From Candidatus Thorarchaeota archaeon (GTDB lineage Archaea; Asgardarchaeota; Thorarchaeia; Thorarchaeales; Thorarchaeaceae), in contig DXJO01000052.1 in NCBI GenBank assembly GCA_019057475.1, positions 1-64,000 on the forward strand: 64,000 nt of DNA, in the 5' to 3' direction. Shown one piece after another: positions 8,054 through 15,867 of this stretch (positions are counted from its first letter, which is position 1; every line of letters begins with the position of its first letter). The notes beneath the pieces are model-generated. The model searched no databases and was not told the DNA's origin. It worked only from the letters and a program-made list of their open reading frames with translations. A program made the position numbers and the translations under genes.

Positions 8054-9319
8054 TTATCTGTCAACTGCAGCCAGCTTCTCAGCCAAGCTCTCTTGATTGC
8101 CCCATGCGCCAGTCAACACCTTACGTCTTGATAGATCTCCCAGAACTCTGCGAGTTTCATCATCTAGTCGACCTGGTGGCATATTCTCGAAACTACTTCC
8201 GGGCAAAGGCATGAACACATGCCCATGCAATCTGGCACCCATATCTACAAGATCATGACAGAGCTTGATGCTTGCATCCACGTCTTCTTTCGCTTCTTCT
8301 GGGAGCCCAAAAATCATGTCTACATGAGGTATGAAACCACAATCCAGCGCAATCCTGACTGCGTCTAGCCCCTCAGCGACGGTGTGCTGCCTGTTTGCGG
8401 TCTTGAGAACCTTATCACTCCCAGATTGCAGGCCTATCTGCAGGGTCTTGTTTGCCACGTAGTGCCGTAATAGCTCGAGAATTTCCTTGCTCACGAATTC
8501 TGGTCTCACCTCTGATGGGAAGGAGCCAAAGAAGACTTCATCAAGGCCTTCAATGGAGGTACTCTCTTTCAGAAGGTGTTCCAGCTTTTCGGGGACCACG
8601 TCGCGGCCCCGTCCTCCATAACAAAGCGCATTTGGTGACAGGAACCATGTGCGCCGAAAGCCTCTCTTTTCCACCACCGTGCGGAGCCACTTCGTGATAG
8701 ACTCCACAGACCTATGTCTAACTCTACCTCCTGTCAGAAACGGCGTACAACAGAATTTGCAGGCATATGGACACCCACGGGTGATCTCTATTGGGCCCAC
8801 GACATTCATGTCCAATGCAAATGGCGGATAGTCATCTAGCTGTATTCGAGGCAAGTCGCGTGGCCTAGGATAGTTCTCAGAGTGCTCTGAAACCACTCCT
8901 GCTATTGTATCAGCATCTTGGTCATTCATGAGGCGCCATAAGAGCTCGGGAAATATCTGCTCACCTTCACCAACTACCACATAGTCAAAACCTGCATCCA
9001 AGAGCTCCCCTGGCCGCGCGCTTGCGTGGGCTCCCCCAGCTATAAGCGTCGCACCACTACCAAGTATCTTCCGAGTCCTTTTCACCTCATGATAGACTCT
9101 CTCAGTTTGGGTCGACATCACTGAGTGGGCAATAATGAGCCGTCCCTGAGCAGCCGTCTTCTCCAGCATACTCTCAGTGAGCTCTAGTGGAGCAACCACG
9201 TGCAGATCTACGAGTCGTGAGTCCGTTTCAACAGCACCAAGAAGAGCTGCAAGACTGTATCTAGATGAGGAATGTACTGAAAAAATAAGTATGTGTGAGT
9301 CCACTTGGTACACACGCAC
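8054..9319 (-). CDS. B12-binding-domain radical SAM protein, MJ1487-like
   Basis: 421 residues: an N-terminal cobalamin-binding-like Rossmann region (about 1-145, with LIAGGAHASARP and VVVGEGEQIFPEL), then a radical SAM domain with C183-x3-C187-x2-C190 (RGCPYACKFC). It resembles the archaeal family with MJ1487 as a member; the substrate is unknown. No DxHxxG cobalamin-ligating motif is evident. It starts with GTG, and TAGTG overlaps the proteasome beta stop, so the two genes are translationally linked. Confidence 0.8.
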   Translation of the reverse strand: MRVYQVDSHILIFSVHSSSRYSLAALLGAVETDSRLVDLHVVAPLELTESMLEKTAAQGRLIIAHSVMSTQTERVYHEVKRTRKILGSGATLIAGGAHASARPGELLDAGFDYVVVGEGEQIFPELLWRLMNDQDADTIAGVVSEHSENYPRPRDLPRIQLDDYPPFALDMNVVGPIEITRGCPYACKFCCTPFLTGGRVRHRSVESITKWLRTVVEKRGFRRTWFLSPNALCYGGRGRDVVPEKLEHLLKESTSIEGLDEVFFGSFPSEVRPEFVSKEILELLRHYVANKTLQIGLQSGSDKVLKTANRQHTVAEGLDAVRIALDCGFIPHVDMIFGLPEEAKEDVDASIKLCHDLVDMGARLHGHVFMPLPGSSFENMPPGRLDDETRRVLGDLSRRKVLTGAWGNQESLAEKLAAVDR

Positions 9320-9912
9320 TAATTCTCTACAATTCGTTCAGAAACCCCGTCCTTGGTCACAGCCATGACTTGGATGGGTCCTCCTGACTGCACGTCTCGT
9401 GCGATACCTGCTTTCACGGCGCGGATGGCAATCTCCTCGGCTTCCTTCACAGTTAGGCCGGCCTTGAACTCATTCTCAAGCACACCGTAGGCAGTGCGTA
9501 GGCCCGTACCTGCGGCGGTGTATTCGTCAGGAATTAGAGAACCTCCCATGTCGAGTGTGTAAAGGGCTGGTCCATCTGCATCAAGTCCGACAATCACAGT
9601 CTGGACATATAGAGGCATCATTCGTCGTGAATAGAGAGTATTTGCAACCATCTTTGACAGAACCTTGACGCCAATCTTCTTCTTCTGGTTCAGTTCGTAG
9701 AGCTTGATTTGAGCCTGCAAGCGATTCACGAGCATTTGATAATCAGAGGTTAGGCCCGCGGAGGCTAGCACTATCGTATCCGTGAGCTTGAACGCTTTTA
9801 CGCCCTTCTCAGTTAGGACCATTGTACCCCAGCTTATCATCGAGTCTGTTGCTACAACGGCTCCGTCACTGCACTTGATACCGACAATAGTTGCGCCTGT
9901 TGGAAGTGACAT
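9319..9912 (-). CDS. psmB: 20S proteasome beta subunit, Thr1 replaced by Ala
   Basis: Ntn-hydrolase fold subunit of the archaeal 20S proteasome, 197 residues. After a short leader (MSLPTG) the mature-type sequence begins ATIVGIK, so the residue aligned with the catalytic N-terminal Thr1 is Ala7 of the precursor. Asp17 (ATD) and Lys33 (GVKAF) of the active site are kept, as is the C-terminal QSGG region. A non-catalytic beta-type subunit with an Ala at this position resembles one of the paired beta subunits of Crenarchaeota. A second, Thr1-bearing beta gene should exist elsewhere. A TATA-like TTTTAAAAA lies near 9963-9971. Confidence 0.88.
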   Translation of the reverse strand: MSLPTGATIVGIKCSDGAVVATDSMISWGTMVLTEKGVKAFKLTDTIVLASAGLTSDYQMLVNRLQAQIKLYELNQKKKIGVKVLSKMVANTLYSRRMMPLYVQTVIVGLDADGPALYTLDMGGSLIPDEYTAAGTGLRTAYGVLENEFKAGLTVKEAEEIAIRAVKAGIARDVQSGGPIQVMAVTKDGVSERIVEN

Positions 9913-10228
9913 TCATTTTTTCCTCCATGGGGTCCTCTTTGGTTCGTTTGGTCATGCCGGTTGTTTTTAAAACATTACCCATACCTGACATTCAATGAGT
10001 GAACTCACTGCAGAAAATATCTCTATTCCACTCTTCTCATGATTGCTGTCCCATTGATTCGACGAATCGAAGTGCATCGGTGAGCTAGGATCCCCAACGA
10101 ACCTCCTAGTTGGGGGATGAGGAAGCTTTACATCTGCACTCAAGTTCAGGAAATCTTGAAGCAATTAGCTGACATGTTTGTGAAGTGCTCGATTAGTAGA
10201 ATACTGATACCAAGGAAGTAATCCATCA
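9913..10228. other. Intergenic region with a hairpin
   Basis: This gap separates divergent psmB and the Nog1-like gene. Besides TATA-like bases for psmB near 9963, it holds an inverted repeat, CCCCAAC (10092-10098) and GTTGGGG (10109-10115), with a ten-base loop; allowing one bulge, the stem extends by two pairs. No T-run follows, so it is not a simple terminator. No protein-coding frame is convincing. A small RNA or leader structure for the GTPase gene is possible but unproven. Confidence 0.4.
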
Positions 10229-11299
10229 ATGCGCCGAATGAATCCTTTTGCAAACATTCCGACCATCATGACTGCAGAGGAGCTTATTGCGTTTGCGCAT
10301 AGCAAATCGACTCGCGCGAGCATGAAGAGTTCGCACAGGCTAAAGAAAGTTGAGAGGACGCGAATCAGAGAGATTACGCGCCTTCAGGAATTCGTGAAAC
10401 ACGTGAAAGCGAAGCTCCGAATAACAGTGGAGGAATTCCCGTCCTTGGAACGTATGCATCCATTCTACCTGGAACTGACAGACGTTCTCGTCGGAACTGA
10501 CAAGCTCAAGCAATCCTTGGGGGCGGTGTATAATTGCATCAGCCTCATCGACGACATAGCCAGCAAGCATCTTGAGGCACTCAAACTGGCTAATGATTTC
10601 AAACAGCTGAAGCGATCACGTAGCGCCGCGAAGGGGCGAATATCGTCAATCTTGAGAGCTACAGCAAAGAACTTGGACTTCATCATCGAGGCCAAGATGG
10701 TCATGTCCCGTCTTCCCGGTATAAGTCCCAACTCGCCCACCATTGTCTGTGCAGGTTTCCCAAATGTTGGCAAGTCCACCCTTGTCAAGGCTGTTTCCAC
10801 GGCAACGCCCGAGATTGCATACTATCCATTCACAACACGTGAAGTCATCGTGGGCCACCTAACTATTGAGAATCATAGTGTTCAGATTGTTGATACGCCG
10901 GGAATCCTCGATCGCCCGATGGCTGAAAGGAACGAAATCGAGAGGTCGGCCATTGCAGCTCTAAAGTATCTGGCTCACGTCATCATCTTCATGGTTGATC
11001 CATCTGAGGCCTGCGGCTGGAGCATCGATGAGCAGGTAAATCTATACAACGAGGTCCGCAGAATGTTCCCCCTCAATCCATTGTTGGTGGTCTTCAACAA
11101 GGTAGACATCACTCCTCCAGAGCACTTGAAGGCAGCAAGAATCAAGTTGCAGCCGAGTCATGAGATTATCGCCAGCGAGGGAGTGGGCATCGACGAATTG
11201 ATGGTTGACGCAGTTGAGGCGGTTGACCTGACTTCTCTTCAGGAGTCAGTGGATGCGTACATTTCATCTCTCTCCAGAGGAAAGCCCAATTCCTTCTGA
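10229..11299 (+). CDS. Nog1-like GTPase
   Basis: TRAFAC-class GTPase of the Nog1 family (COG1084), which in eukaryotes assists 60S ribosome maturation. An N-terminal helical region (about 1-160) contains the family block around RMHPFYLELTDVLVG. The GTPase domain has G1 GFPNVGKS (176-183), a G2 region YYPFTTRE, G3 DTPG (222-225) and G4 NKVD at about 291. At 356 residues it is normal for archaeal members, which lack the eukaryotic C-terminal extension. Alternative ATG at 10238. The 3' end overlaps the convergent RtcA gene by 36 bases. Confidence 0.92.
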   Translation: MRRMNPFANIPTIMTAEELIAFAHSKSTRASMKSSHRLKKVERTRIREITRLQEFVKHVKAKLRITVEEFPSLERMHPFYLELTDVLVGTDKLKQSLGAVYNCISLIDDIASKHLEALKLANDFKQLKRSRSAAKGRISSILRATAKNLDFIIEAKMVMSRLPGISPNSPTIVCAGFPNVGKSTLVKAVSTATPEIAYYPFTTREVIVGHLTIENHSVQIVDTPGILDRPMAERNEIERSAIAALKYLAHVIIFMVDPSEACGWSIDEQVNLYNEVRRMFPLNPLLVVFNKVDITPPEHLKAARIKLQPSHEIIASEGVGIDELMVDAVEAVDLTSLQESVDAYISSLSRGKPNSF

Positions 11300-12343
11300 G
11301 GTCAGGATTCCTGGTGCTCCGATTTTCCCCTCAAGTGTCATCTTGAGACCAAGGATGCGTTCTGCTACCCGGATGTTTGTTTCTAGGTGCGATGTTAGTT
11401 TAGTCACACCGATTCTACTCCTGCCCGATGCTATAGCAAGATATGGCACAAGCATGTCACTCAGATGCGAGTCGATAGCCATCTCTGTTGAAAGTTCACT
11501 CAGGAGATGTTGAGCGGATTCTGCGCCGACAAGCTCTGCTCTCTTTCCTCTCTCTCCAAGCCTGTCAGCCCCAAGCCGGATACCATCGCGAGACTCGGCC
11601 CAGATAACAATGCCACTTCCCGGGCCCAGATGCGGGTCCTTGTTCTTTGGATAGCTCTCGCGAACCATGTGTTCTGTTTCTATGTCGTGTTCAGCTAGGA
11701 TGCTCTCCGCAGATGAAGCCTGTCTCTCCGCAACATGTGAGGGCAGCCTGACACAATGAGAGATGCCATTCACGTACTGCAGCTCGCCAAACTGCACCAA
11801 ATCGAGTGGTTGAATCGTTTTCACAGGGATTATTTCGCACGAAACATTGCCTCCACCTCTGGGGTAGTGGCCGCGTCGATGCTGGACGATTTCTACACGA
11901 GGTCCCATTTGATACAGGACATTGACAAACAGATTGCGCATGTAATCGATTGGTGGACTCCAAGCAACATCAGTACCTCCTCTGAAATTGAAACTTACTG
12001 GGTCTGGCGATAGCACCGCAGGCGGAAGCACGGCTTGAAGGATTAGGGATATGGAACCGGCTGTTCCTACGTCGTAGCTAAACTCACCACTCTGTCTTGT
12101 TCTTGGGATAAACTCGATTTCTGTGCTTCCCACTTCCAAGCCCTTGACAGAAGCGTCGACAAGCTGGGCTGTGAGCTTTATTCCTGCCATGTGCTGTCTT
12201 CTAAGTCCCGGATTACGCCGCCCTGCCCGGATATTTGTGATTTTTACTGGTTTCATAGTTATCGCAGACAATGAAATCGAGGTCCGCAGTATTTGTCCAC
12301 CGCCCTCACCATAGGAACCATCAATCTCAATCATCGCAACCAT
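11264..12343 (-). CDS. rtcA: RNA 3'-terminal phosphate cyclase
   Basis: Converts RNA 3'-phosphate ends to 2',3'-cyclic phosphates in an ATP-dependent reaction through an adenylyl-histidine intermediate. Family motifs: IDGSYGEGGGQILRTS at the N-terminus, RNPGLRRQH, the HYPRGGG segment, and the C-terminal SHLSDMLVPYLAIA that carries the nucleophile His region. Length 359 is standard. The start may be the ATG at 12334, which begins directly with MIEIDG. Confidence 0.93.
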   Translation of the reverse strand: MVAMIEIDGSYGEGGGQILRTSISLSAITMKPVKITNIRAGRRNPGLRRQHMAGIKLTAQLVDASVKGLEVGSTEIEFIPRTRQSGEFSYDVGTAGSISLILQAVLPPAVLSPDPVSFNFRGGTDVAWSPPIDYMRNLFVNVLYQMGPRVEIVQHRRGHYPRGGGNVSCEIIPVKTIQPLDLVQFGELQYVNGISHCVRLPSHVAERQASSAESILAEHDIETEHMVRESYPKNKDPHLGPGSGIVIWAESRDGIRLGADRLGERGKRAELVGAESAQHLLSELSTEMAIDSHLSDMLVPYLAIASGRSRIGVTKLTSHLETNIRVAERILGLKMTLEGKIGAPGILTSEGIGLSSGER

Positions 12344-12468
12344 CTTGGTGGTAGATGTAGGGTCGCTGTTAAGAAACGCTGCGTTTCAATTCAAAGGTCA
12401 TTTCTCAGTCGGCTTTCTCGAACACTCAAGGCTTATCTGGGATGCCATTCCACCCCATCACGATTACG

Positions 12469-12990
12469 ATGCGGTCAGTGTTCATAGGACGCTTCCAGCC
12501 AGTTCACAAGGGACACATTCACACGATTAAGCAGATTCTGGAGCGAGGCGAAGACCTGACGATTGTCATTGGAAGCTCCCAGTACGCTTACACACCTGAC
12601 AATCCCTTCACTGGTGGTGAGCGAGTTATGTTTCTTAAGCGCGCCATAATGGATGAGGGTTTACCGCCAGAGCGCATTGACATAATCCCCCTTCCTGACA
12701 TCAACATTCACCCGATCTGGGTAGCACACCTCAAGAGTTTCGTACCTTACTTCGAAAAGGCGTACACCCATAATCCACTTGTCAGAGAGCTTCTAAAGGA
12801 TGCAGGCATTAGGGTGGACGAAACAGAGCTCTTGGAGCGGGATACGTTCAGTGCACGACATATTCGGGACCTTCTCCGATGGGGTGGCGAGTGGGAGCCA
12901 TTGGTGCCAAAGGGCGTGGCCCAACTGATCAAGAAGCACAGCCTTGACAAGCGGGTCAAAGATATCGGTGAAGTGAAAATTAAACGATAG
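12469..12990 (+). CDS. nadM: Nicotinamide-nucleotide adenylyltransferase, archaeal
   Basis: Forms NAD from NMN and ATP. From the ATG at 12469 (173 residues) the protein opens MRSVFIGRFQPVHKGH with the nucleotidyltransferase HxGH-type motif (HKGH), then GSSQYAYTPDNPFTGGER and a C-terminal SARHIRDLL in place of the usual ISxTxIR loop. The longer frame from 12442 adds nine residues with no family counterpart. NadC, another NAD-pathway gene, lies at 25983. Confidence 0.93.
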   Translation: MRSVFIGRFQPVHKGHIHTIKQILERGEDLTIVIGSSQYAYTPDNPFTGGERVMFLKRAIMDEGLPPERIDIIPLPDINIHPIWVAHLKSFVPYFEKAYTHNPLVRELLKDAGIRVDETELLERDTFSARHIRDLLRWGGEWEPLVPKGVAQLIKKHSLDKRVKDIGEVKIKR

Positions 12991-13012
12991 AAACTCGCTA
13001 CACTCAAGGTAC

Positions 13013-13022
13013 ACTTTAAATA
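13013..13022 (+). promoter_or_regulatory. TATA box, proS promoter
   Basis: ACTTTAAATA in the 160-base gap between nadM and proS fits the archaeal TATA element. It lies about 130 bases before the ProS ATG, so a leader of roughly 100 bases is implied if this is the promoter used. Confidence 0.45.
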
Positions 13023-13150
13023 ACAAGCACAGCCAAAACTCCTTTGGTGAACGATTAATGCTAGGTGAATGTGTTCCGCATTACCAATAGTCTTGTTCTT
13101 CATCCTAGTCAATACTCTATAGTTCAATTCAATGACAAGAAGTTGATATC

Positions 13151-14635
13151 ATGAGCGGATTGGATGAGCAAAAAAAGAGCAAGCAGGTCATCTTCAACAT
13201 AAGCAAGAGGAATGATTTTCCAGAATGGTACAGTGAGATTGTCAAGGTGGCTGAGCTCGCTGACGTCAGATACGGGGTGAAGGGATTCACACCATTCTTG
13301 CCTTGGAGCACTATGACGATGAACCTCATGTTCGATCTTCTTGAGGAGGTCCTCCAGCGCAAGAAGCACCTGCCCATGCTATTTCCGACAGTGATACCAG
13401 AGAGCAGTCTCACAAAGGAGGCAGACCATGTTGAGGGCTTCACGCCCCAAGTGTTCTGGATCAAGGAGTTTGGTGATGGTCAAGAGCTGGAAGAGCGTCT
13501 GGCTCTCAGGCCAACGAGTGAAACCGCCATATATCCAATGTATTCCCTGTGGATACGCAGTTGGAGAGACCTACCTCTGAAACGCTACCAGCGATGCTCA
13601 GTGTTCCGCTCTGAGGTCAAGAGCACTCGGCCCTTCCTTAGAGGAAGGGAGTTCCTATGGATTGAGTCTCACAATGTGTTTGCTACTCATGACGAGGTGC
13701 TAGCACAAGTAATGGAAGATTTGGAAACTACAAAAGAAGTAGTTACAGAAGACTACGGTCTCCCTGTTCTGATCTTCAAGCGTACACAGTGGGACAAGTT
13801 TCCCGGCGGACTCAACACTTATGCAGCAGATACCCTGATGCCTGATGGAAAGGTAATCCAGTTGCCCTCCACACACGACCTTGGCGACAACTTCGCAAAG
13901 GCATTTGATATCAAGTATCTGGATGAAAACAATGAAACTGTCCACCCATTTCAGACGTGTTATGGTCCTGCAATTTCACGAATCTTTGGTGCTATGATCT
14001 CGATACACGGTGACGACAAGGGGCTACGGCTCCCCTTTAGGATTGCTCCCTACCAAGTGGTCATTGTTCCAATCTTCAGAGGGAATGATGCAGATGAGGT
14101 GATGGAGTACTGCCGTGGCATAGAGAGCAAGCTGCGCAAATCAAGCATCCGAGTCCATCTTGACGATTGTGATGCTACTCCTGGCTGGAAGTTTAACTAC
14201 TGGGAGATGAAGGGGGCACCCATTCGTCTTGAGGCTGGCCCTCGTGATATGAAGAAGCAACAGGTTGTGCTCTTCCGCAGAGACCTCCTAGAGCGCGAAC
14301 CCGTTGAACTAGATGGACTGGTTAAGAGGGTGCGTAACCTTGGCAAGGAAATCGACAAGAATCTACGTGCCATGGCCGAAGCCAAATTCGAGGACCTCAT
14401 CGTGGATGCAGATACCATGGGCGGAATCTCTGACGCTTTGGATCAGGGGAAGATTGCCCGAATACCCTTCTGTACCACCGAGATGGAGGGCCTTGCCTGT
14501 GACGAGGAAATCAAAGACAAGACCGGCGGCGAGATCAGAGGTACGAGGATGGACGTTGAGGAACAACCAGAGGGCGTCTGTATCGTTTGCGGTAAACCTG
14601 CCAAAGAAATCGTGTACGTGGCCCGATCGTATTAG
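13151..14635 (+). CDS. proS: Prolyl-tRNA synthetase, archaeal/eukaryal type
   Basis: Class II synthetase charging tRNA-Pro. Visible: the RPTSETAIYPMYSLWIRSWRDLP-type active-site region (about residues 119-140), motif 2 RCSVFRSE followed by TRPFLRGREF, the motif 3 region with GPAISRIFGAMI, an anticodon-binding domain from about 300, and the C-terminal zinc-binding-like end (GVCIVCGKPAKEIVYVARSY). Length 494 matches the archaeal-type enzyme without an editing insertion. A terminator-like hairpin follows. Confidence 0.96.
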   Translation: MSGLDEQKKSKQVIFNISKRNDFPEWYSEIVKVAELADVRYGVKGFTPFLPWSTMTMNLMFDLLEEVLQRKKHLPMLFPTVIPESSLTKEADHVEGFTPQVFWIKEFGDGQELEERLALRPTSETAIYPMYSLWIRSWRDLPLKRYQRCSVFRSEVKSTRPFLRGREFLWIESHNVFATHDEVLAQVMEDLETTKEVVTEDYGLPVLIFKRTQWDKFPGGLNTYAADTLMPDGKVIQLPSTHDLGDNFAKAFDIKYLDENNETVHPFQTCYGPAISRIFGAMISIHGDDKGLRLPFRIAPYQVVIVPIFRGNDADEVMEYCRGIESKLRKSSIRVHLDDCDATPGWKFNYWEMKGAPIRLEAGPRDMKKQQVVLFRRDLLEREPVELDGLVKRVRNLGKEIDKNLRAMAEAKFEDLIVDADTMGGISDALDQGKIARIPFCTTEMEGLACDEEIKDKTGGEIRGTRMDVEEQPEGVCIVCGKPAKEIVYVARSY

Positions 14636-14650
14636 TCAACACAAAGTCAA

Positions 14651-14685
14651 GGCCCCGGGATTCGGGGCTCTACTCTCTTTTTCCT
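14651..14685 (+). terminator. Hairpin-T terminator after proS
   Basis: GCCCCG (14652-14657) pairs with CGGGGC (14663-14668) around a five-base loop. A T-run follows at about 14679-14683. It begins 16 bases after the proS stop. Confidence 0.65.
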
Positions 14686-14760
14686 CCAACCGACGAGGTC
14701 CCCATCCGTATTGTCTTAAGCAACGAGATGCAACTAACAATCCCTTGGGAGTTGAAACTT

Positions 14761-15750
14761 GTGAAGGTGCTTATTCCCTACGAAGATGCAGAGATTGTAA
14801 ACACGATTAAGAGCGTACTTGGAGATGAAGCTGAGGTCGTGGTGTCGTCAAGGGATCCTGAGGCTATGATTAAGGCCGGGGGGGATGCTGTGGCGGTGGC
14901 CTCTGGCCGTGTCCCAGGCGAATACATCCGTGCGGCGTCGAATCTACGGATGATTCAAGCTTTTGGTGCTGGAATCGACAAAATCGACCATGAAGCAGTC
15001 AGAGAGCATGAAGACATAGTTGTATGCAATTCTCATGCAAATGCAGCCGAGGTGTCCGAGTACACGATTATGCTTCTCCTAGCAGCCGCAAAGAACATCA
15101 TTGTGAGTGATCGAGAACTTCGAAAGGGTGACTGGTCTCGTGGATGGGGTGGTTCCAGACCTAACATAGAGATTCGAGGGAAAATTTGTCTGCTCGTTGG
15201 GTTAGGGAATGTCGCGTCTGCGATTGCGAAACGATTGAAGCCGTTTGGGCTGCAACTCCATGCAGTGACTCGCACTGGGAGTGGTATCAAAACAGACTTG
15301 GTCGACAAGATATCTTCAATTAGAAATCTAGAGAGCGCAGTTCGAGACGCAGATTTCATCATCCTTGCTCTTCCGCTTACCAAGGATTCTCGGGGTCTGG
15401 TTGATGACCGTTTCCTATCATGGATGAAACCATCATCTATACTGGTCAATATCTCTCGTGGTCCAATCGTGGACGAGGCGGCTCTTTACGCAGCTCTTGC
15501 AGAAGGTAGGATTGGTGGAGCAGCCCTAGATGTCTGGTGGGAGTATCCCCGCAAGAGGAAGGGCACAATCAAACCACCCTCCAACGACTTTGCATTCCAC
15601 GAGCTCGACAATGTTGTGGTGTCGCCTCATAGGGCAGCGTATTCCGAGGGCATAATGAATGAACAGATCCGTTTTGTTGGCGAGAACATCCTACGCTTCA
15701 TTCGGGGAGAGAAACCTTGGAATGTGGTTGACATGAACCTGGGTTACTAA
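14761..15750 (+). CDS. D-2-hydroxyacid dehydrogenase family protein
   Basis: NAD-dependent dehydrogenase of the phosphoglycerate-dehydrogenase superfamily. Numbered from an upstream ATG at 14728: VGLGNVASAIAKRL is the Rossmann dinucleotide loop (third glycine of GxGxxG replaced), NISRGPIVDEAAL carries the catalytic Arg, and SPHRAAYSEG the catalytic His. I prefer the GTG at 14761 because GGGAG sits nine bases upstream and TATA-like TCTTAAG (about 14714) would place the transcription start after 14728. The substrate cannot be named; no ACT domain is present, so it is not a typical SerA. Confidence 0.85.
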   Translation: MKVLIPYEDAEIVNTIKSVLGDEAEVVVSSRDPEAMIKAGGDAVAVASGRVPGEYIRAASNLRMIQAFGAGIDKIDHEAVREHEDIVVCNSHANAAEVSEYTIMLLLAAAKNIIVSDRELRKGDWSRGWGGSRPNIEIRGKICLLVGLGNVASAIAKRLKPFGLQLHAVTRTGSGIKTDLVDKISSIRNLESAVRDADFIILALPLTKDSRGLVDDRFLSWMKPSSILVNISRGPIVDEAALYAALAEGRIGGAALDVWWEYPRKRKGTIKPPSNDFAFHELDNVVVSPHRAAYSEGIMNEQIRFVGENILRFIRGEKPWNVVDMNLGY

Positions 15751-15867
15751 TTCGTTTAGCGCCAGAGTCTGCCCGGATATTTCCTCAGCTCAATTTTGTA
15801 CGAGGTTTTGAATGTATGTCAGGAATGAATACTCAAGGCGGTATGCACGAAGGAGGTATTTTTCCAG

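Noticed and set aside
9890-9912. Thr5 of the beta subunit precursor as the catalytic threonine
   Set aside because: Using it would shift the conserved VGI strand, Asp17 and Lys33 by two residues out of register with all proteasome beta subunits.
9967-10164. 65-residue reading frame on the minus strand
   Set aside because: No ribosome site, low-complexity composition and overlap with the hairpin and psmB promoter; no family resemblance.
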